Position numbers and translations under genes: made by a program. A stretch of 61,999 bases of DNA from Streptomyces spiralis (GTDB taxonomy: Bacteria > Actinomycetota > Actinomycetes > Streptomycetales > Streptomycetaceae). The stretch spans positions 30,139-92,137 of the forward strand of contig NZ_BNBC01000038.1 of NCBI RefSeq assembly GCF_014654675.1, given 5' to 3'. Of the stretch, positions 17,613 through 26,281 are shown in pieces; positions within the stretch are counted from its first letter, which is position 1, and every line of letters begins with the position of its first letter. The notes beneath the pieces were generated by a model. The model had not been told where the DNA came from, did not search any database, and saw nothing but the letters and a program-made list of their open reading frames with translations.

Positions 17613-18098
17613 GTGACCGACGACGTTCCTGACCGGAATACCGCCTCGCGTGCGACCGACCGCCCCGGGGATGCCTCGCCTTTCGCCCTCGGCCTGCTGC
17701 TGCGTCAGGCGCACTGGCGTGCGGCCGCGGTGATGGGGGAGGCGCTTCGGCCGCTCGGCATCGAGTTGCGGCATTTCGCGGTGCTGATCGTGCTGGTCAA
17801 CCGCGGGCCCACCGTGCAGCGGGACTTGGCGACGGCGACGGGGTCGGACAAGGCGGGAATCATGCGCGTCGTGGACGACCTGGAGCGCAAGGGGCTGGCC
17901 GTACGCAGGAGCGTCCCGGGGGACCGGCGGGTGCGGGCAGTGGAGATCACGCCTCGGGGGCTCGAGCTTTTCGATGCGGCCCATGTGGCGGCGGAGCCGC
18001 TGGCCGAGCGTCTCGTTGCCGAACTGGGGCCCGGCGAGCCCGAGAAGCTGAAGGATCTGCTGACCCGGTTCGCCTATCGCGCGGACGACAACGAGTAA
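17613..18098 (+). CDS. MarR-family transcriptional regulator
   Basis: A 161-residue winged-helix regulator: ALRPLGIELRHFAVLIVLVN, RDLATATGSDKAGIMRVVDD (recognition helix) and DRRVRAVEITPRGLELFDAA (wing and dimer helix). MarR dimers typically bind phenolic or other small ligands and control adjacent genes. The start is uncertain: GTG at 17613 gives the usual length, while an ATG at 17586 would add nine residues, and neither has a good ribosome-binding site. The flanking decarboxylase fragment suggests that its original target has been lost. Confidence 0.82.
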   Translation: MTDDVPDRNTASRATDRPGDASPFALGLLLRQAHWRAAAVMGEALRPLGIELRHFAVLIVLVNRGPTVQRDLATATGSDKAGIMRVVDDLERKGLAVRRSVPGDRRVRAVEITPRGLELFDAAHVAAEPLAERLVAELGPGEPEKLKDLLTRFAYRADDNE

Positions 18099-18244
18099 GG
18101 ACTCCTGACAAAAGTGGTGGGCTTGACCTGGTCAGAGGTCGGTGTCGTGCACGAGGCCGCTGGGTGGCGGGACGCGGTCAGCCGCGTAATCGCACGCGAT
18201 GAACCCGGCGACGTCGGCGAACATCCCCGGGATACTGGTCGCCC

Positions 18245-18991
18245 ATGGATGAGGTCAAAGTCGTCGTCGCCCATTCCGAGCGCGCGACTCTGCGCGTCGG
18301 CGATGTGTTCCTGAAGGTGGACGCCGATCAGGCGCGCATCGATGTCGAGGTCGAGGCGATGTCCCTCGCGCCGGTCCCGACCCCGGAGGTCCTGTGGCGC
18401 AAGCCGTACGTGCTCGCGACCGCCGCACTCCCGGGGACGGCGCTTGGGCGCCTCGGCGGGCCGTCGACCGGCTCGCCGACGGCGTGGGCCGCGGCGGGCG
18501 CCGCCATCCGGAAGCTGCACGACGCGCCGCTGCCGTCCCGGCCGGGCCAGGCCGGCCGGAGCATCGTCGCGCTGGCGGCGGAACTCGACGACGAGTGCGA
18601 GTTGCTCGTGACGAACGGCGTCCTGCCCGCCGACCTGGTCACCCGCAACCGCCAGGTCGCCGAGGCCGCGCTCCGGCCGTGGACTCCGGCGTTCACGCAC
18701 GGCGACCTGCAGATCGATCACGTCTTCGTCGACGGCGACGAGGTCACAGGCATCATCGACTGGTCCGAGGCGGGCCAGGGTGATGCCCTGTACGACCTCG
18801 CCACCTTCACGCTCGGACACGAGGAGCACCTCGACGACGTCATCGCCGGCTATGGCACCGACATCGACCTCGACGTGATCCACGCGTGGTGGTCGTTGCG
18901 AAGCCTGCTGATAGTTCGCTGGCTGATCGAGCACGGCTTCGACCCGTTCGCGCCGGGCTGTGAGGTCGACGTGCTGAGATCCCGGATGTGA
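18245..18991 (+). CDS. Aminoglycoside-phosphotransferase-family kinase
   Basis: A 248-residue protein with the APH fold. The catalytic loop is THGDLQIDHVFVDG (about 156-169), where the general-base Asp is present but the usual Asn ligand is His, and GIIDWSEAGQGDALYDLATF carries the metal-binding Asp. The N-terminal lobe is short (LRVGDVFLKVDAD). Such proteins phosphorylate small hydroxylated molecules or antibiotics; the substrate is not readable. An ATG at 18245 with modest upstream signal is used. Confidence 0.8.
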   Translation: MDEVKVVVAHSERATLRVGDVFLKVDADQARIDVEVEAMSLAPVPTPEVLWRKPYVLATAALPGTALGRLGGPSTGSPTAWAAAGAAIRKLHDAPLPSRPGQAGRSIVALAAELDDECELLVTNGVLPADLVTRNRQVAEAALRPWTPAFTHGDLQIDHVFVDGDEVTGIIDWSEAGQGDALYDLATFTLGHEEHLDDVIAGYGTDIDLDVIHAWWSLRSLLIVRWLIEHGFDPFAPGCEVDVLRSRM

Positions 18992-19133
18992 GGCCGCGCG
19001 GGCCCGGCTGTCTGCAGCAGGGCCCGGCCGTGCAGACCCCTTCGTCACCGCGGCTCCGAGCGCTTCCGGGGATTGGCCCATGGCGCGACCAGTGCGGCGA
19101 CGAACGGAATGCCACTGTCGGGCTCTGCGGGAC

Positions 19134-19487
19134 CTACGCTCGCGTGAACCCGTGGCTCCGCTCCACTTTCGCCACATGCAGCGTGTAGCTCTGGTACCAC
19201 TCGGCTCGCCCACGTTTCTGCGCCGCGCGGTGCTCGGCGTTGCTCCGCCACTCCGCGAGGGCCTCGGCGTCACGGAAGTACCCGACAGTGATGCCCAGCC
19301 CGCCAGGAGTCTGCGCGTGGTCCATCCCCAGGAACCCGGGGACGTCCTTCACCAGGTCTTCCATGCGTGCGTTGGTCTCGCTGTACCCGCTCTGGTCCTG
19401 GGTTCGCACCGTAGTGAAGACGGCCACGTAGTAGGGGGGTTCATACGCCTTAACGGGCGCGACAGGCGCTTCCGAATGATCGCTCAT
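19134..19487 (-). CDS. Antibiotic biosynthesis monooxygenase (ABM)-type protein
   Basis: A 117-residue dimeric alpha/beta-barrel protein: YYVAVFTTVRTQDQSGYSET, then MEDLVKDVPGFLGMDHAQT, ITVGYFRDAEALAEW and HVAKVERSHGFTRA. This is the full ABM domain as in small heme-independent monooxygenases, with the F/W..W..H pattern. The ATG at 19487 gives the standard length. The frame is open for a further 62 codons to a GTG at 19673, encoding a Lys/Arg-rich, Cys-rich stretch (see findings), so the true start may be earlier. Divergent from the SpoIIE gene. Confidence 0.8.
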   Translation of the reverse strand: MSDHSEAPVAPVKAYEPPYYVAVFTTVRTQDQSGYSETNARMEDLVKDVPGFLGMDHAQTPGGLGITVGYFRDAEALAEWRSNAEHRAAQKRGRAEWYQSYTLHVAKVERSHGFTRA

Positions 19488-19697
19488 GGCGTCACCGTAA
19501 GGCGGGACGCGCCCAACGATCCAGCGTCTTTCCTGGACGGGATACACGCAGCGCCCTGGGCAGGGGCCGCCATCACACGTGCACAGCGGCGCCCGTACCT
19601 GCCGGTTCCGGCCGGCACCCGCCGCCACTGGGTGCTTCGTCCTGCGAGGCGAAGGTTTCTTCTTGGCCGCCACTGGCGGCCTGCGCACACTGGGTGT

Positions 19698-22196
19698 ATG
19701 GGCCGGATGACCGTCGGCCAGTCGACGGAGCGCGAGGACATGCTCGCGGAGGCCGTCGCAGATGCCGTCCAAGGCTCGAGCGCGTATGCGGGGAGCGTCT
19801 TCCTGCGCTCGCGTGACCGTCGGTCCCTCGTGCTCGCGGCGACGTGCGGGGTGCCGCCCTCCCTGCTGGGTGGCTGGAGCCTCATCGCGGTGAACAGCCC
19901 CATCCCGGTCGCCGTGGCATACAAGTCCGGACGCACGGTCCACCTGGCAAACGCCGATGAGACGATGCGGAGGTACCCGCAACTGGCGGTGGCTCTGCCG
20001 TATGCCTTCGGCTCCTGCTCGGTGCCAGTGCAGGCACATGGGGAACGCTTCGGATCGCTGGCGATCGTGCGGCCGGCGGCACCGGGCAGCGCGGGGCTGA
20101 CCAAGGCCGAGCGCCGCCACCTGCGGAGCGTCGCCGGCCGACTGGGTAACGGTCTGGCCGCGTTCTGTGACCGTACCGGCGATCCGGTGGAATGCGACCC
20201 GGGGACGCCTCCTGTGGAGGCCCCGGCTCCCTCGGCAGCAGCCCTACAGGTGGGTTTGTTCGACTGGGACCCCGGCTCCGGCACCTTCGGCGTGGACGAT
20301 GCGTTCTGCGGGATCGTCGGTCTCGATCCCGATGCCTTCGACGGACGAGCCGAAACGGTCACTTCGTGCCTGCATCCCGGTGACCGAGGGGCTTTGCGGG
20401 CCTGTGCCCGGGAGGCGGGACTCGAGGGCCGGTTCGGCGCGCGTCGCGTGCGTGTCCGGGAGCGGGGTGAGGCCGGCGGGGAGTATCGCACGGTCGAGCT
20501 GTGGGGCCGCGCACTGCGAACCGGCGACCCGCGCCCCGGCACGCACCTGGTCGGCGCGGTCGTGGACGGCCGGGCCGGCAGTGCGGCCCTCGCAGCGGTC
20601 GAACGGCTGCGGAACGGGCTGTTCTCCCTGGCTCCGGACGGGCGGGTGACCTACGCCAACCACAGTGCCCTGCGACTGCTGGACGTGTCCGTCGACGAGA
20701 TTCTGGGCCGGTGCCTGTGGGACGTGCTGCCGTGGCTGTCCGACCCCGGCGTCGAATACCGGCACCGGTCCGCGATGATTTCGCAGACGCCCTCGTCCTT
20801 CCTGGCGAGCCGACCGCCCGACCAGTGGCTCGCCTTCTCCCTCCACCCACGGGCGGACGGGGTGACCGGCTGGGTTGTGCCCGCCCCCAATGCCCCGTCG
20901 GCTCATGCGATGCGTGCTTCCCCGGCCACTGGAGTACCCGCGGCCCCACCGGCACGTCTGGGTGCCATGTATCACGTCCTGCAGCTGAGCAGCGCGCTGA
21001 CCGAAGCAGTCACCACACGCCAGGTGTGCGAAGTCGTCTCCGACCAGCTCCTGCCGGCCTTCGGGGGTCAGCAGATGGCGATCTATGTGGTCCGCAGCGC
21101 AACGATGCACCTGCTCCATCACACCGGCCGCCACGAAGAATTCCTCGACTGGCTGGAGGGCGTTCCGCTGCACGCACGCCTGCCGGGAACGGAGACCCTC
21201 ACGTCCGGTGCTCCACTCTTCATCGAGTCGCAGAAGGACCTCGCACGGGGCTACCCGGGAATCCCCATGGGCCGGGTGAGCTCCTGGGCGTACCTGCCGC
21301 TGATCGCCTCTGGCCGCCCGGTCGGCACCTGCGTCCTCGGCTTCGACGAGATCCACCATTTCACCGAGAAGGACCGCGGCGTCCTCACCGCACTTGCCGG
21401 GGTGATCGCCCAGGCCCTGGAACGAGCACGGCTGTACGACTCGGAGTTCGCCGTCGCGCACGGCCTGCAAAAGACGCTCCTGCCGCACCGGCTGCCGGCC
21501 GTCCCGGGTATCCGCACCGTCGCGCGCTATCTGCCGGCTACCAGCGGGATGGACATCGGTGGGGACTGGTACGACGTCATCCGCTCCGCCACCGGGATCT
21601 GTCTCGTCATCGGCGACGTGGAGGGGCACAGCATCGCTGCCGCGGCCACCATGGCCCAATTGCGCAGTGCCGTTCGGGCTTTCGCGGCTGCGGGCCATAC
21701 GCCCGGCGAGATGATGGCCGGCGTCAACCGAACCCTGATCGACCTCGACTCCGATCTGCTGGCGAGCTGCTGCTGCATCCACCTCAAGCCCCATGGCGAG
21801 CACGCCTACGTCGTCACGGCCGGCCACCCGCCTCCGCTTATCCGCCGGCCCGACGGCACAACCGAGGCCCTTGGCCTGGATATCGGACCGGTCCTGGGAG
21901 TGGATCACGCGAGCGCCTACGCCCATACCCGCATCGCCCTCCCGCCAGGATCCGTTCTCGCCCTCTACACCGACGGGCTGGTGGAGGAACCCGGCACAGA
22001 CATCGACGTGGGGATCGACCGCCTGCGAGCATCACTGGCCCACGCTCGTGCGGACTCACTGGACGAACTCGCCGACCGGATCCTGCACAACGCCCGCGGC
22101 TCCCCCTACCGGGCCGACGACATCGCCCTGCTGCTCACCGAGCATGGTGGCGACCAGGGCCCCCATCACCCTCGAGCCGGCTCGTGCGGACCGTGA
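19698..22196 (+). CDS. GAF/PAS-containing SpoIIE-type (PP2C) serine phosphatase
   Basis: An 832-residue multidomain signalling protein: GAF 1 at about 15-155, PAS at about 180-275, PAS at about 285-375 (RLRNGLFSLAPDGRVTYANH), GAF 2 at about 425-570 and a PP2C/SpoIIE domain at about 595-820. Phosphatase motifs are MDIGGDWYDV, VIGDVEGHSI (VGDVxGHG in most relatives) and LYTDGLVE, with a closing DDIALLL. Relatives dephosphorylate anti-sigma-factor antagonists in stress and development pathways. No kinase domain (HATPase) is fused. The ATG at 19698 lacks a Shine-Dalgarno; 19707 is an alternative. Confidence 0.92.
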   Translation: MGRMTVGQSTEREDMLAEAVADAVQGSSAYAGSVFLRSRDRRSLVLAATCGVPPSLLGGWSLIAVNSPIPVAVAYKSGRTVHLANADETMRRYPQLAVALPYAFGSCSVPVQAHGERFGSLAIVRPAAPGSAGLTKAERRHLRSVAGRLGNGLAAFCDRTGDPVECDPGTPPVEAPAPSAAALQVGLFDWDPGSGTFGVDDAFCGIVGLDPDAFDGRAETVTSCLHPGDRGALRACAREAGLEGRFGARRVRVRERGEAGGEYRTVELWGRALRTGDPRPGTHLVGAVVDGRAGSAALAAVERLRNGLFSLAPDGRVTYANHSALRLLDVSVDEILGRCLWDVLPWLSDPGVEYRHRSAMISQTPSSFLASRPPDQWLAFSLHPRADGVTGWVVPAPNAPSAHAMRASPATGVPAAPPARLGAMYHVLQLSSALTEAVTTRQVCEVVSDQLLPAFGGQQMAIYVVRSATMHLLHHTGRHEEFLDWLEGVPLHARLPGTETLTSGAPLFIESQKDLARGYPGIPMGRVSSWAYLPLIASGRPVGTCVLGFDEIHHFTEKDRGVLTALAGVIAQALERARLYDSEFAVAHGLQKTLLPHRLPAVPGIRTVARYLPATSGMDIGGDWYDVIRSATGICLVIGDVEGHSIAAAATMAQLRSAVRAFAAAGHTPGEMMAGVNRTLIDLDSDLLASCCCIHLKPHGEHAYVVTAGHPPPLIRRPDGTTEALGLDIGPVLGVDHASAYAHTRIALPPGSVLALYTDGLVEEPGTDIDVGIDRLRASLAHARADSLDELADRILHNARGSPYRADDIALLLTEHGGDQGPHHPRAGSCGP

Positions 22197-22300
22197 CGAC
22201 AACTCCACGGCGGTGGGGTGACTCGGCGTTCCCTCCGCTCGGCACAGCCCAGCACCGCACACTGAAGATCAACGATCACGTGGTCCACCAACCCGCTGGA

Positions 22301-22438
22301 CGGCTCAACCGCGGGGTCAAGCGCACCGACGTCGTCCCGGTCCTCCTCAACGACGACTCGCTCCTGCGACTGGTCACCGCCGCGCTCTTCGAACCGCACG
22401 ACGAGCGGATCGCCTTCCCCCGCCGCTACCGACCTCGC
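22301..22438 (+). pseudogene. 3' fragment of an IS256-family transposase
   Basis: The reading RGVKRTDVVPVLLNDDSLLR then LVTAALFEPHDE and PRRYRP matches the C-terminal end of mutator-type transposases (VKRRTDVVGIFPN...LIRLVGAVLAEQHDEW..RRY). Only about 46 codons remain, in no gene context. With the 5' fragment at 5466-5615 it shows at least one such element was present and broken up. Confidence 0.55.
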
Positions 22439-22595
22439 ACCAGGCGCGGTGGCCCATGGCCAAGAGGCCCTGCAGCGTCCCGGTCGCTGAGGTGCCGGGC
22501 GCGGGCGGCGAGGTCGAGAAACAGGGCGGTGGGGTTGGGGCGGACGCCTCCTCGCCGCTGCGGCGTGGGCCTTCGGCTCGTCTGGCCGGTACGGA

Positions 22596-23069
22596 TCACT
22601 GAACGCTGTTCGGCGTCCAGCGAAGCGTCATGTCGGGCAGTTTCTCCATGTTGCGATCACCATCGCTGGTGTCGAGGACGGTGAAACCGTGGCTCTCGTA
22701 GAACGCGCGGGCTTCGGTGTTCTGCTGAAAGACATGCAGGCACACCCCGTCAGGGCTGTGCCGCCTGACCGCATCGAGCAGGAGCGTGCCGACTCCCTGC
22801 CGGCGCACGGCCGGGCGCAGATAGAGATGTTCGAGCATGTCACCGTCGAGGGCCGCATAGCCGATGATCTCCGCATCACGCACTGCGACCCAGATACGAC
22901 ATCGCCTGAGCAGGACGTCCTGGACCCATCTGGTCACCTGCTCGTGACTGCGCTTCTGCGGGGGCAGATAGGGCATGGACGCCGATCGAGAGGTCATGTG
23001 GATGCGCGCGATCACGGCTGCATCTGCTTCCTCCGCGAATCGGATCCGCGTCTTGCCGTCATCACTCAC
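22596..23069 (-). CDS. GNAT-family N-acetyltransferase
   Basis: A 157-residue single GNAT domain. The acetyl-CoA pyrophosphate loop is RPAVRRQGVGTLLLDAV (motif A, Q/RxxGxG) near 90-106, and motif B follows with FYESHGFTVLDTSDG. An N-terminal SRSASMPYLPP segment is typical of small-molecule acetyltransferases. The acceptor is unknown. It stands alone between degenerate fragments. Confidence 0.88.
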   Translation of the reverse strand: MSDDGKTRIRFAEEADAAVIARIHMTSRSASMPYLPPQKRSHEQVTRWVQDVLLRRCRIWVAVRDAEIIGYAALDGDMLEHLYLRPAVRRQGVGTLLLDAVRRHSPDGVCLHVFQQNTEARAFYESHGFTVLDTSDGDRNMEKLPDMTLRWTPNSVQ

Positions 23070-23117
23070 ATCGGGAACCTACAAGCCCAGCAAAGACTCG
23101 ATCCAGCGGTTAACCCT

Positions 23118-23340
23118 TCAGCCGATGGTAATGACACTCCACCGCTGCGAATCCCCGCCGGTGCAGACCGACAACTGCACCCGGTTGAACTTGTTCCTGG
23201 CCAGGCATGTGCCCGTCACCGAGTTCTTGATCTGCGCAACCAACCAGTTGTCCTTGGTCACCCGCCAGTAGGCCGCCGGATCGTCGGCCAGGCACGGCTT
23301 CATCGCGAGAAGCCCGTTCCGTGCCGTCAAGCAGAGCCCC
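23118..23340 (-). pseudogene. Ricin-type beta-trefoil C-terminal fragment
   Basis: About 73 residues: LCLTARNGLLAMKPCLADDP, AAYWRVTKDNWLVAQIKNS, GTCLARNKFNRVQLSVCTGG and SQRWSVITIG. The spacing of Cys, Gln/Ser-x-W and LC/CL elements is that of one or two beta-trefoil repeats found at the end of kinases or secreted enzymes. The expected upstream domain is absent and the opposite strand carries the Mrr-like gene start, so I read it as a truncated end. Confidence 0.5.
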
Positions 23341-23424
23341 GTGGTCGGCCGTCCCGGCCGCCGTTCTGGCGTATGGGGTGTGGCCGGGGGGCGGGCCGCC
23401 ACCAGGCGGCGGACGAGGGCGGTG

Positions 23425-23685
23425 ATGCCGGCCCGCCTGCGGATCACGCTCGACGAGTTCGATGCCGTGGACGACCGGCAGTTCGAGTACGCGCTGCGGG
23501 ACCTGCTGATACGAGACGGCTTCGATGCCCGGCAGGTCGGCCGCGCCGGCGACCAGGGCGCCGGCGTCATCGCCGAGCACTCGCGCCTGGGCCGCCTGGT
23601 CGACCGGGACCGGCTCGGCCAGTGGGCCCACGACGGCGTCCCGCTGCACCACCTGCTGCGGTTGCCGGCCCGGAGGGGAGACTGA
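23425..23685 (+). pseudogene. Mrr-like restriction endonuclease with internal deletion
   Basis: The frame starts like a type IV Mrr-family nuclease (LDEFDAVDDRQFEYALRDLL, then RDGFDARQVGRAGDQGAGVI and AEHSRLGR). It then jumps to the usual C-terminus, LVDRDRLGQWAHDGVPLHHL. The missing segment of roughly 60 residues would carry the QxK catalytic core and the VVVTNG strand, so the protein cannot cut DNA. Both ends remain in frame. An ATG at 23425 or GTG at 23422 begins the visible part; a membrane-spanning N-terminus seen in relatives is also lacking. Confidence 0.65.
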
Positions 23686-23882
23686 TCGCGCTGGTCAGCT
23701 TGCTCGAGGGAGGATGATCCTCAAGCCCGGACCCTGGGTGACGTCGATCCTCCGGCCCGTGCCGAACCACCCACGCTCATGTGACGTAGATCACTGCCTC
23801 GGACGTGGGTAGCGGCGACGGTTTTTCCTTCCGCGGCGGGTCTTGATGCGGACCGAACCCGACGACCACTGTGGAGCGCCCG

Positions 23883-24623
23883 ATGTCCGATTTCTTCCAG
23901 ACCGCCGTTGTCACCGGAGCCGGCCGAGGCTTCGGTCGTGCGATCGCAGCCGTGCTCGTGGCCGCGGGGACCAGCGTCATCGGTATCGCCCGGCACGAGC
24001 AGGAGCTGCGCGCCGTACGCGACGAACTCGGCGAGGGCTTCACCGCCATCGCCGCCGATGCCACCGACGAAGCTCTCGCGCAGGACGTGATCCGCGCGCA
24101 CCGGCCCGGACTGCTGGTCCTCAACGCCGGGGTCACGCCGCACATGGCGCCCGTGCACGAGCAGACCTGGGACACCTTCAGCCGCAACTGGCAGATCGAC
24201 ACCCGGCACGTGTTCACCTGGACGCGGGCGTCCCTCGTGGAGCCCCTGGCGCCGGGCAGCGTGGTCCTCTCGATGTCCAGCGGAGCTGTCCTGAACGGGT
24301 CTCCGCTCAGCGGCGGATACGCCAGCGCCAAGGCCGCCATCCGATACCTCAGCCGGTACGCGGCCGACGAGTCGGAGCGGGCCGGCCTCGGTATCCGGTT
24401 CCACGCGCTGCTTCCGGGGCTGACCCCGGCCGGCGGCGTCGGCTCGGTCGGAATCGCAGGCTACGCCGCGCGCCAGGGCGTCGACCGCGACACCTTCGTC
24501 GAGGGCCTGCACCCGATCCTCACCGCAGACCAGGTCGCCAAGGCCGTCCTGGACGTCGCCCAAAACCCCGACAGCGCCCCGGAGTACCAGGTCAGCGGCG
24601 CGGGACTGCTCCCGGTCAGCTGA
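23883..24623 (+). CDS. Short-chain dehydrogenase/reductase
   Basis: A 246-residue classical SDR: TGAGRGFG (NAD(P)-binding, residues about 10-17), LNAGVTP in place of NNAG, and the active-site Ser...Tyr-x-x-x-Lys in SSGAVLNGSPLSGGYASAK. The ATG fits GGAG at 23872-23875 (seven-base spacing). It ends 42 bases before the ECF sigma gene on the same strand. ECF genes of this SnoaL-tailed type are often coupled to an oxidoreductase they control, so this SDR is the likely target. Substrate unknown. Confidence 0.88.
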   Translation: MSDFFQTAVVTGAGRGFGRAIAAVLVAAGTSVIGIARHEQELRAVRDELGEGFTAIAADATDEALAQDVIRAHRPGLLVLNAGVTPHMAPVHEQTWDTFSRNWQIDTRHVFTWTRASLVEPLAPGSVVLSMSSGAVLNGSPLSGGYASAKAAIRYLSRYAADESERAGLGIRFHALLPGLTPAGGVGSVGIAGYAARQGVDRDTFVEGLHPILTADQVAKAVLDVAQNPDSAPEYQVSGAGLLPVS

Positions 24624-24665
24624 GCCGCCGCCCACCGTGGACCGCACCGCCCCCTGGGAGAAGCC

Positions 24666-25631
24666 GTGATTGCCCCGGACACCGAGTTCGCCGCGCTGGC
24701 CGAGCCGTTCCGGCCGGAGCTGCTCGCGCACTGCTACCGGATGCTCGGCTCGATCCATGACGCCGAGGACCTGGTGCAGGAGACCTACCTGCGTGCGTGG
24801 CGCGCGTTCGACCGGTTCCAGGGCCGGTCCTCGGTGCGGCGCTGGCTCTACGCGATCGCCACCAGGGTCTGTCTGACGGCACTGGAAACACGCTCCCGGC
24901 GGCCGCTTCCGTCGGGCCTGGGCGCGCCTTCGGACGATCACCGGGTGGCCGTGGCTCCCCGCGAGCCGTCGGTGGCGTGGCTCCAGCCGGCCCCTGACGC
25001 ACTGCTCGGCGGCGACGACCCGGCGGCGATCGCGGCCGGGAGGACGGGAGTGCGGCTCGCCTTCATCGCCGCGCTCCAGTTCCTGTCCGCCCGGCAGCGG
25101 GCCGTGCTGACGCTGCGCGACGTACTGGGATTCAAGGCCGCCGAGGTGGCCGAGATGCTGGACACGACGACCGCAGCCGTCGACAGCGCGCTGCGCCGTG
25201 CCCGGGCCCGCCTGACCGAGGCTGGACCGGTCGAGGACGACCTGGCCGAGCCGGACGACATGACCCGGCGCATTCTTCTCGACACTTACGTCGACGCATT
25301 CACCCGGGCCGACCCCGACGCACTGATCGATCTCCTGCGGGCTGACGTCGAGATGGAGATGCCACCGATCCCCACCTGGTTCACCGGGCAGCGGGCCGTC
25401 GCCGGATTCCTGACCGGCCGGATCCTTCGCAGGGACCTGTGGCGGATGGTGCCCACCCGCGCCAACGGACAGCTCGCCGCCGTCGTCTACCAGCGCACGG
25501 GCGACAGCCGGTACGAGGCGTACGGCGTCCAGGTCCTCACCCTGATCGGCACCGGCATCGCCCGCATCACGTCATTCAACGACCCGAGTCTGGTGCCGAC
25601 GTTCGGCCTCACGCCCGCGCTATCGGCCTGA
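24666..25631 (+). CDS. ECF RNA polymerase sigma factor with C-terminal SnoaL-like domain
   Basis: A 321-residue sigma-70-family factor. Region 2 is LLAHCYRMLGSIHDAEDLVQ and following (about 18-75), and region 4 is LSARQRAVLTLRDVLGFKAA with AEMLDTTTAAVDSALRRARA (about 135-185). From about 200 to the end is a SnoaL-like domain (TYVDAFTRADPDALIDLLRA, then MPPIPTWFTGQRAVAGFL). In ECF41/ECF56-type factors this fused domain regulates activity in place of an anti-sigma protein. The GTG follows GGGAGA. It is probably cotranscribed with the upstream SDR and may direct its own operon. Confidence 0.9.
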   Translation: MIAPDTEFAALAEPFRPELLAHCYRMLGSIHDAEDLVQETYLRAWRAFDRFQGRSSVRRWLYAIATRVCLTALETRSRRPLPSGLGAPSDDHRVAVAPREPSVAWLQPAPDALLGGDDPAAIAAGRTGVRLAFIAALQFLSARQRAVLTLRDVLGFKAAEVAEMLDTTTAAVDSALRRARARLTEAGPVEDDLAEPDDMTRRILLDTYVDAFTRADPDALIDLLRADVEMEMPPIPTWFTGQRAVAGFLTGRILRRDLWRMVPTRANGQLAAVVYQRTGDSRYEAYGVQVLTLIGTGIARITSFNDPSLVPTFGLTPALSA

Positions 25632-25852
25632 ACCGGTGTGGTGGATCCGTGCGCCGCGGGCGTTTGGGCAGCTCCTGGGCGAAACGCTGCACGACAGCAT
25701 GCGGCACATGGAACGTTGGCCGGGACCGGCGATCCGGACTGGACCGTCATCACCACCCTCGACAACCCCACTCCGCTCCAGTGGATCCGCCGCGAAGCGC
25801 ACACCAAGAGATGCGCCGATCCGTCCGCGCCCGGCAGCTTGTAAACGAAGCA

Positions 25853-26281
25853 CTACTGGCCTGCTGCGTGGACCGTCGCCACCGCGAACACGGCGGTCAC
25901 CCACGTCCACAGCGCGGAGAGTGCGACGTGACCCGCCGTCCGCAGCCGATGACCCCGCCACAACCGCGGTGAGAAATAGGCGAACTCCATCACCCAGCGC
26001 AGGCCCCAGAACAGGGTCTGCCCGCACAGCAGAACGGTCGGCAGGGATCCGCCGGTCAGGAGCTCCCGGGCGAACGCCAGCGACAGTGCGCCGAGCAGCA
26101 CGCAGGTGAGGCCGATGAAGAACAGATGCGCGTACGAAACCTGTCGGGTCAGCAGGCTGGTGTTGCCGAGGTCGTCCGGCCAGCCCAGGATGCGCGGCAG
26201 CACCACGTGCAGCAGCCCCATGCCGATCAGGGCCATACCGACCAGGCGCAACTGCCAGGTGAGAGCGAGGAGATGGGTCAT
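25853..26281 (-). CDS. Four-helix membrane protein, last gene of the five-gene overlapping operon
   Basis: A 142-residue integral membrane protein with four predicted helices (about 9-30, 46-66, 78-98, 114-136). Notable segments are RLVGMALIGMGLLHVVLP, SYAHLFFIGLTCVLLGALSL, GLRWVMEFAYFSPRLWRGHR and ALWTWVTAVFAVATVHAA. A conserved-looking His after helix 1 and an RWVMEF/YF cluster may line a pocket. I do not recognise a family. Its ATG overlaps the methyltransferase stop by four bases, so it is translated with that gene. Confidence 0.75.
   Translation of the reverse strand: MTHLLALTWQLRLVGMALIGMGLLHVVLPRILGWPDDLGNTSLLTRQVSYAHLFFIGLTCVLLGALSLAFARELLTGGSLPTVLLCGQTLFWGLRWVMEFAYFSPRLWRGHRLRTAGHVALSALWTWVTAVFAVATVHAAGQ

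Noticed and set aside
20244..21926. A 560-codon minus-strand frame opposite the SpoIIE phosphatase.
   Set aside because: No recognisable domain or ribosome-binding site, while the plus strand has five ordered domains.
25638..25844. A 68-codon frame with DPDWTVITTLDNPTPLQWIR.
   Set aside because: The central stretch looks protein-like but I cannot assign it, and the start lies inside the intergenic decay region. Not enough support for a gene.
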